Assembly: GCF_000512695.2 (NCBI RefSeq)
Contig: NZ_AZRW02000005.1
Coordinates: 159,019 to 223,018 of the forward strand
Source of the DNA: Pseudomonas sp. QTF5
Lineage (GTDB): Bacteria > Pseudomonadota > Gammaproteobacteria > Pseudomonadales > Pseudomonadaceae
DNA length: 64,000 nt
Direction: 5' to 3'
Shown here: positions 60,016 through 64,000 of the stretch, piece by piece
Numbering within the stretch: the first letter of the stretch is position 1
Layout of the letters: each line of letters begins with the position of its first letter
The notes under the pieces: generated by a model
Told to the model about the DNA's origin: nothing
The model's database searches: none
The model's input: only the letters and a program-made list of their open reading frames with translations
Program-made: the position numbers and the translations under genes

Positions 60016-60993
60016 TCAGTCATTCCCATATTCCGGCTCGTACTCCATTTCTCGTTCGCTTTCTTCGGAGTAATCGTCGGAAAGTTCAGCTTCGTGCAAC
60101 GCCTCCTCACCCTCAAGATGTAGTTGGCAGGTGGGGCAATAGAACTCCATTGGGGAGAAGTACTCATTGACCGTTTCGTAGCCCGAACTGAAGTCTTGAT
60201 CAATCACTTCCTCATCAGCTCGATCGCCCCCTAGGAAGCCTGTGCAGGCACATGCAGGGCAGATTTGTTCCCAGTGGTGGTCCAAGTGATAACGGAAATT
60301 TTCGAGGTATGAGAAGCTGTTGAAGCTTTTTGCTACAGTCTGAAGTGCCTCCTGTTCCTTCTTGGTGTGGTCTTTGACAAACGTCGCCTTCGCATCAGCA
60401 ATTCTCTGTCGCGCCGCTTGGGCCTTAATGTCACGAAAGTGTCGTAACAATTCCAAAGGAATTTGAGACTCGGCGCCTACCCAAGCCTCTAGATCCAGCC
60501 CCATTGAAATTAAGATAAGTTGCGCGGCGCTCCAAAATTCGCCTTCCCATGCGTCCAATGGCATTCCGGAAAATGCTGCCTGACCTGAATGAAGTTCGGC
60601 GTTTCGGCGAGCTGATATGCGCTTGCAAGCCTCGGCATTGGGTGTGCCGAAATTCGGAACTGTATGCTTAAGCCGGGCGAAAACGACGTTAGCATCAACC
60701 GTTCTTACTACCGTGTTGGTATTGAATCCGCACGCTTCAAGAAGGCTGTTTGGGTTGACGGCATCGACGACAAGGCTGGGATGGATTTTTGCGAGCGACG
60801 CCTTTGCTAACAGCTCCAAAGCCAAGGCGGCCCACATCTGGAAAACCTCATGATCTCCGCCGTCTTTGGCTTTCAGCGCGCGATGTACAAAAACTCGGGA
60901 TTTCACAAAAAGTGCGTCTGCGGACAGCGCCACGGGCTCATGCTTGCCTGGTGTCGACTTCGATTGCTTGTCCATCTTTTCCATGTCGTTCAT
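60016..60993 (-). CDS. HEPN-motif protein with C-terminal zinc ribbon
   Basis: A 325-aa protein I cannot place in a named family. Residues about 30-165 look like a HEPN helical domain: FQMWAALALELLAKASLAKI, then the RX4H signature RNAELH (R130, H135), the pair that makes HEPN RNases catalytic. A helical linker follows, then CPAC (245-248) and CPTC (286-289) as a zinc ribbon. The tail is very acidic (Glu/Asp-rich from about 295). It begins 2 bp after the TauD-like gene stop, with GGAG upstream. A toxin or defence RNase is plausible. Confidence 0.65.
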   Translation of the reverse strand: MNDMEKMDKQSKSTPGKHEPVALSADALFVKSRVFVHRALKAKDGGDHEVFQMWAALALELLAKASLAKIHPSLVVDAVNPNSLLEACGFNTNTVVRTVDANVVFARLKHTVPNFGTPNAEACKRISARRNAELHSGQAAFSGMPLDAWEGEFWSAAQLILISMGLDLEAWVGAESQIPLELLRHFRDIKAQAARQRIADAKATFVKDHTKKEQEALQTVAKSFNSFSYLENFRYHLDHHWEQICPACACTGFLGGDRADEEVIDQDFSSGYETVNEYFSPMEFYCPTCQLHLEGEEALHEAELSDDYSEESEREMEYEPEYGND

Positions 60994-60995
60994 CG

Positions 60996-61658
60996 TCACT
61001 CCATTACCGTTGTGCGAAGAAGATAGCGGGCACTGTCTTGCTCGGCATTCGTACGCCGATGCAGGCATCGCCAGTTGTCGATTATTGCGATTAGTCCAGG
61101 CGCCCATGCAATTTGGTCCGAGACCGAGGTGCCTTCGTCCTCTATCGCTCCCTGCAGGTACTGCGCGGTTGAGTCCAGAGGCGACATGCAGCCCGGATCA
61201 TAGCGATAGTACGACTGTAGCGGACTTGTGGCCGTCGCGTAGAAACTATGGGCGCCATTACACACCCTGAAATTTGCTTGCCGTGCCGCCTGGCTATTCA
61301 GCGCAAGGCTTTGGCGGGCATCCCAGATAATGGTCGCTGCCGTGTTTGCTGAAGCTTGCGCGCAAGCTAGGACCAGGTAACGGGGAGGAACTGACCAATG
61401 TGCGCCATCGGTGTGCCACGGAAATAACCCAGTACCATAAAGTGCACTTAGGGATCTCGGCTTCGCCGCGTTGGCGCTAGTGGGTCGAAGATGATCTACA
61501 AGATCGCCTCCCTTACGGCTAGCCCGAGGCGATCCCAGCTGCCGGGCTATGCCGACAACCAGATCCTGTAGGGTATCCACTGTTGAGCTGGGGGCGGTGA
61601 GCACAGCCCAACCGTTTGTGATCAGCTTTTCTTCCGCGCTCTCAAGCTGCTCGTGCAT
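60996..61658 (-). CDS. TauD/TfdA-like Fe(II)/2-oxoglutarate dioxygenase
   Basis: A 220-aa protein with the non-heme iron triad of the TauD family: HTD (H82, D84) in LFPWHTDGAHW, distal H200 in DNWRCLHRRT, and the 2-oxoglutarate Arg in ARYLLR (R211/R215). It is shorter than TauD (about 280 aa). AGGAAG precedes the ATG. It is directly upstream of the HEPN/zinc-ribbon gene, so the two are probably co-transcribed. Substrate unknown; small-molecule, protein or nucleic-acid hydroxylation are all open. Confidence 0.72.
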   Translation of the reverse strand: MHEQLESAEEKLITNGWAVLTAPSSTVDTLQDLVVGIARQLGSPRASRKGGDLVDHLRPTSANAAKPRSLSALYGTGLFPWHTDGAHWSVPPRYLVLACAQASANTAATIIWDARQSLALNSQAARQANFRVCNGAHSFYATATSPLQSYYRYDPGCMSPLDSTAQYLQGAIEDEGTSVSDQIAWAPGLIAIIDNWRCLHRRTNAEQDSARYLLRTTVME

Positions 61659-61753
61659 TTATGACTTCCTGTGGACTTCATTGACACTGATCCAATGCGA
61701 TAGCTGGTCAATACGAATGCAAATGTCTAGATCAGTGTAGAAGTCATGATCGG

Positions 61754-62512
61754 CTATGCAGGATTAATTTTCAGTGGATTTCGCTTAGAGAGCTGTTGGC
61801 ACGCAACGTAGAAAAACGCAAGGCTGCTCGACTCGGCAGTTGAGTTAGGGGACATCCAAGATACATGGGCCTTGAATGCTGAAATCAGGCACAAAAAATC
61901 GATCGCGGCGATGGATTTGTAAAAATTGATCGGCTTGCCATAGTCTTCGTCGGCGTATGCGCCGTGAAGAATTCCGTGCCGATTTGTCATATCTGGGTGT
62001 GGATATTTTTCTGACCCAATGTACATATTCCCTTCAGTAAAATCCGAGAAGGAATCCATCATTGAGACCAGTTCGCCCACGGCCCCTTTGCTGTTCTGAA
62101 TGGCGTCGCGTTTGCAATCATCAGCAAGAGCTTTAAATCCAGGCCGAATATTTCCGAAGGTCACCCCACGATCGGCTGCAATCCTTTTAGCGGCACCCTC
62201 TATCACCGGCATCAGGCCGGCTACAGCGACGTGATCAAGCCCCATGAAGTGCGCTTGAACGGCCTCAGAGATGATTACCTTGTAATCCTGAATGAACGGA
62301 GTGATTGGGTATCGCTCTGTGACCATGGCCGCCAAATTAGCTGGGGAATATGCGAGTGCTAGCACCTTTTCCAGATCATCTTGAGTGAATAATGTACCTT
62401 TCCTATGAATATCCGCACACACAGCGCTCAAAAAACCCATGGTTATATAGGGCGGTATGAACCACCCAACGCCACCCAGCGTCGATCGGAAATGCTCTAG
62501 AGACCCTTGCAT
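61754..62512 (-). CDS. HEPN-motif protein of unknown family
   Basis: A 252-aa mostly helical protein. Near the C-terminus is MTNRHGILHGAY (R178, H183), a HEPN RX4H motif of the RHxxxHG form, followed by a helix INFYKSIAAIDFLCLISAF. The N-terminal 130 residues have no recognisable domain. I start at ATG 62512 with GAGG six bases upstream; a TTG at 62524 or ATG 62518 is possible. Lower GC and its neighbours suggest an accessory gene, perhaps a toxin or phage-defence effector. Confidence 0.6.
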   Translation of the reverse strand: MQGSLEHFRSTLGGVGWFIPPYITMGFLSAVCADIHRKGTLFTQDDLEKVLALAYSPANLAAMVTERYPITPFIQDYKVIISEAVQAHFMGLDHVAVAGLMPVIEGAAKRIAADRGVTFGNIRPGFKALADDCKRDAIQNSKGAVGELVSMMDSFSDFTEGNMYIGSEKYPHPDMTNRHGILHGAYADEDYGKPINFYKSIAAIDFLCLISAFKAHVSWMSPNSTAESSSLAFFYVACQQLSKRNPLKINPA

Positions 62513-62550
62513 ACCCATCCTCAAGTTTTCTGTTGGCAGGCACCTATGTG

Positions 62551-63492
62551 CTAGCTGACATTTAGTAACGGGGCGAGATTGTACTGCGCGCCAATTGAGT
62601 TGAATTCAGCGTTAATTAAATTCCGATGCGAATCAAAGGTTTTTGCAGTTTGCGACAACCGGAAATTACAGACGTTGTCTATCAAATTGATCTCCCCGCT
62701 CTGGACATGAGTCCGAAACAGAAGCCGCAGTGCGCGCAGTTGGTTGTAGAGAATATTGAGTTGATCAATAAGTGTTGGGTCTTGGTACTTGAATCGCGGT
62801 TTCGTCACGAGCTGCCCATCTGACCGCCCAGTGTTGATTGTCTCAATAAGGCCAGTGATCGTATCCCCAAACGCCCGATAGTCGCTCTCCAAGTGCCATG
62901 GATCCTGCAAAGCTGGCCGATCCATGCGGTCCCGAATATCGGAAAGTGCGTCAGCATCGGTCTTGTCCAAGATGGATATGGCGGTATGGTCATAGCTGAT
63001 CTCGCTCTCTATAAGGGCAAGGATGGCCTGGAGCTCCGAAGTCGTCTTTTTTTCGATGTCTTGCATCAACGATTTATTATCGATGACGTCGGCACGACCA
63101 TCGAAGACCACTCCGCTAGGCACGGTTACAGTGCTATACGTGCCTGTTCGTTTTCCAATCAACAGAATTTTGAGGGATTTGTAGGTCGTCCCCAGTCCGT
63201 GCTTTACAAATTTATCCAGAGTCTTTTGGATCTTCGGCGCTCGGCGATCCGAGGTAACCTGGACCGCCAGACTAATGTTTTGGTCTGCTAGGTCGATTGC
63301 GGCGGCGTTTAACTGACTATGGTTAAGGTTGACAAGATTGTACCCATAGACCTGATTGAGCAACCGCTGGAAGAAATGTTCTGCTGCGATATTGAGGTCA
63401 AAAAAGTGCATAGTCCCGAGGACCTCTATGGATGCGCTTAGATGAGTGATGTGGAGGGTGATCTCCTTGATCAGTTGTCCGTGTTTCAACAT
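62551..63492 (-). CDS. SMEK domain protein
   Basis: A 313-aa protein. The N-terminal about 130 residues match the SMEK domain as I know it: MHFFDLNIAAEHFFQRLLNQ, YGYNLVNLNHSQLNAAAIDL, AVQVTSDRRAPKIQKTLDKF. AIDL-x(8)-AVQVTS resembles the core of restriction-endonuclease-like folds. SMEK domains usually occur in defence-linked proteins, often with NTPases; none is fused here. The rest is helical. Start ATG 63492 follows TAGGAAT. A reading frame continues upstream but lacks SMEK features. Confidence 0.6.
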   Translation of the reverse strand: MLKHGQLIKEITLHITHLSASIEVLGTMHFFDLNIAAEHFFQRLLNQVYGYNLVNLNHSQLNAAAIDLADQNISLAVQVTSDRRAPKIQKTLDKFVKHGLGTTYKSLKILLIGKRTGTYSTVTVPSGVVFDGRADVIDNKSLMQDIEKKTTSELQAILALIESEISYDHTAISILDKTDADALSDIRDRMDRPALQDPWHLESDYRAFGDTITGLIETINTGRSDGQLVTKPRFKYQDPTLIDQLNILYNQLRALRLLFRTHVQSGEINLIDNVCNFRLSQTAKTFDSHRNLINAEFNSIGAQYNLAPLLNVS

Positions 63493-63719
63493 GGCATTCC
63501 TAAAGTGGTAGACAGAAGTCAGCAAGCGGGGTTTAGTACAAGCGGGGTCGATGCTGCATCGGTCGGCGACCTCAGGTAGAGCACCATCGCGATCTTGCCC
63601 CTTGCAGAAAGGGTAGCATGCCCCGCGTTGAAGGCTCATAGGGGTCAATTTCAGAGGGGCCACAGTCCCGAGAAAAAACCGTTTAAAGTCGGGTTTTCAT
63701 CCATTCAGGAAGATAGATA

Positions 63720-64000
63720 ATGCCTAGGCCAGTAATTCCAAACATGAGGTTGTGGCCGCGTAATTTGAGCACAAGACAACGCGGTGGCTTATCCACTTCT
63801 CAATATGGTGGTATGTCAACATCACAGTATGGAGGTATGTCTAGTTCACAGTACGGGGGCATGTCCACTTCTCAATATGGAGGAATGTCTACCTCACAGT
63901 ACGGAGGTCTCTCCACATCACGGTACGGCGGTCTCTCAACCGGCGTTTTTCAAGGTAGTTGTCGCGTCAACCGTCCAGCTATGCCGCTCTTTTCTCGTCC
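63720..64000 (+). CDS. Tandem-repeat protein with STSQYGGM units (partial, runs off window)
   Basis: ATG 63720 follows AGGAAG and opens a frame that continues past the window end. After 24 residues (MPRPVIPNMRLWPRNLSTRQ, then RGGL) come six 8-residue repeats of consensus STSQYGGM/L (63792-63935), then TGVFQGSCRVNRPAMPLFSR. Codons differ between repeats at third positions while the peptide is kept, which shows selection on the protein. Tyr/Gly/Ser/Gln richness resembles prion-like low-complexity segments. No family recognised. It is divergent from the SMEK gene. Confidence 0.65.
   Translation, partial: MPRPVIPNMRLWPRNLSTRQRGGLSTSQYGGMSTSQYGGMSSSQYGGMSTSQYGGMSTSQYGGLSTSRYGGLSTGVFQGSCRVNRPAMPLFSR
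63792..63935 (+). repeat. Six coding 24-bp tandem repeats
   Basis: Units start at 63792, 63816, 63840, 63864, 63888 and 63912 with no spacers. Each encodes STSQYGGM or a close variant (SSSQYGGM, STSRYGGL). Differences are almost all synonymous. Confidence 0.9.

Noticed and set aside
62551..63663. Longer start for the SMEK protein at a GTG near 63663
   Set aside because: SMEK proteins begin close to the MLKHGQLI-like helix, and ATG 63492 has a ribosome site; the upstream part is Cys-rich and unrelated.
63792..63935. Regular 24-bp repeats as a possible CRISPR array
   Set aside because: There are no spacers, repeats are contiguous and keep a reading frame, and variation is at third codon positions.

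Overview
The window is a stretch of a Pseudomonas chromosome, most likely from the P. fluorescens group. The evidence is high GC, many Pseudomonas-type palindromic REP/REPIN repeats in the gaps, and typical Pseudomonas loci: a dgo-type galactonate operon, ETF with ETF-QO, NAGGN osmolyte synthesis, an extra CsrA/Rsm protein, MnmC and a two-domain PPK2. No rRNA, tRNA or CRISPR array was seen.

Bases 1-21000 are mostly carbon catabolism. A lactonase, an SDR sugar dehydrogenase and an AraFGH-type ABC importer (501-6193) come first. After two other modules there is a dgoK-dgoA-dgoD-transporter-IclR block (13628-18845). Together these make an oxidative, De Ley-Doudoroff-like route: sugar uptake, aldose oxidation, lactone opening, dehydration, phosphorylation and cleavage to pyruvate plus glyceraldehyde 3-phosphate. 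The two halves share almost the same promoter and ribosome-binding leader (about 1400-1492 and 13550-13630), so they are probably co-regulated. Between them lies a GntR / ADP-ribosylglycohydrolase / NCS1 permease / PfkB kinase operon (6414-10731). It resembles E. coli yegTUVW but has a different transporter. A set of small stress-type genes follows it.

Bases 21000-45700 are core genome: ETF-QO divergent from etfBA with a PsrA-like operator between them, envelope lipoproteins, a MocR regulator, an LTA-synthase-like phosphotransferase, a CsrA paralogue, the three-gene NAGGN operon, mnmC, a polyphosphate kinase 2 and a thiolase.

Bases 45800-57700 are a minus-strand phage tail module in Mu/P2-like order: tail assembly E with an overlapping E' frame, tape measure, U, X, D, V, gp25, J, I, fibre, fibre-associated protein, Com and a C5 cytosine methyltransferase. 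No sheath, tube, capsid, lysis or integrase genes are visible, so it looks like a prophage or tailocin remnant. Two tandem plus-strand zinc-ribbon/DUF4145 (HEPN superfamily) genes interrupt it as cargo.

Bases 57800-64000 are an AT-richer accessory island. It holds a DUF6124 gene with a decayed copy, three copies of a structured intergenic element, a lipoprotein, a possible operon of a TauD-like oxygenase and a HEPN/zinc-ribbon protein, another HEPN-motif protein, and a SMEK-domain protein divergent from a gene made of 8-residue STSQYGGM repeats that runs off the end. The accumulation of HEPN motifs and the SMEK protein make this the most likely place for an undescribed defence or conflict system.
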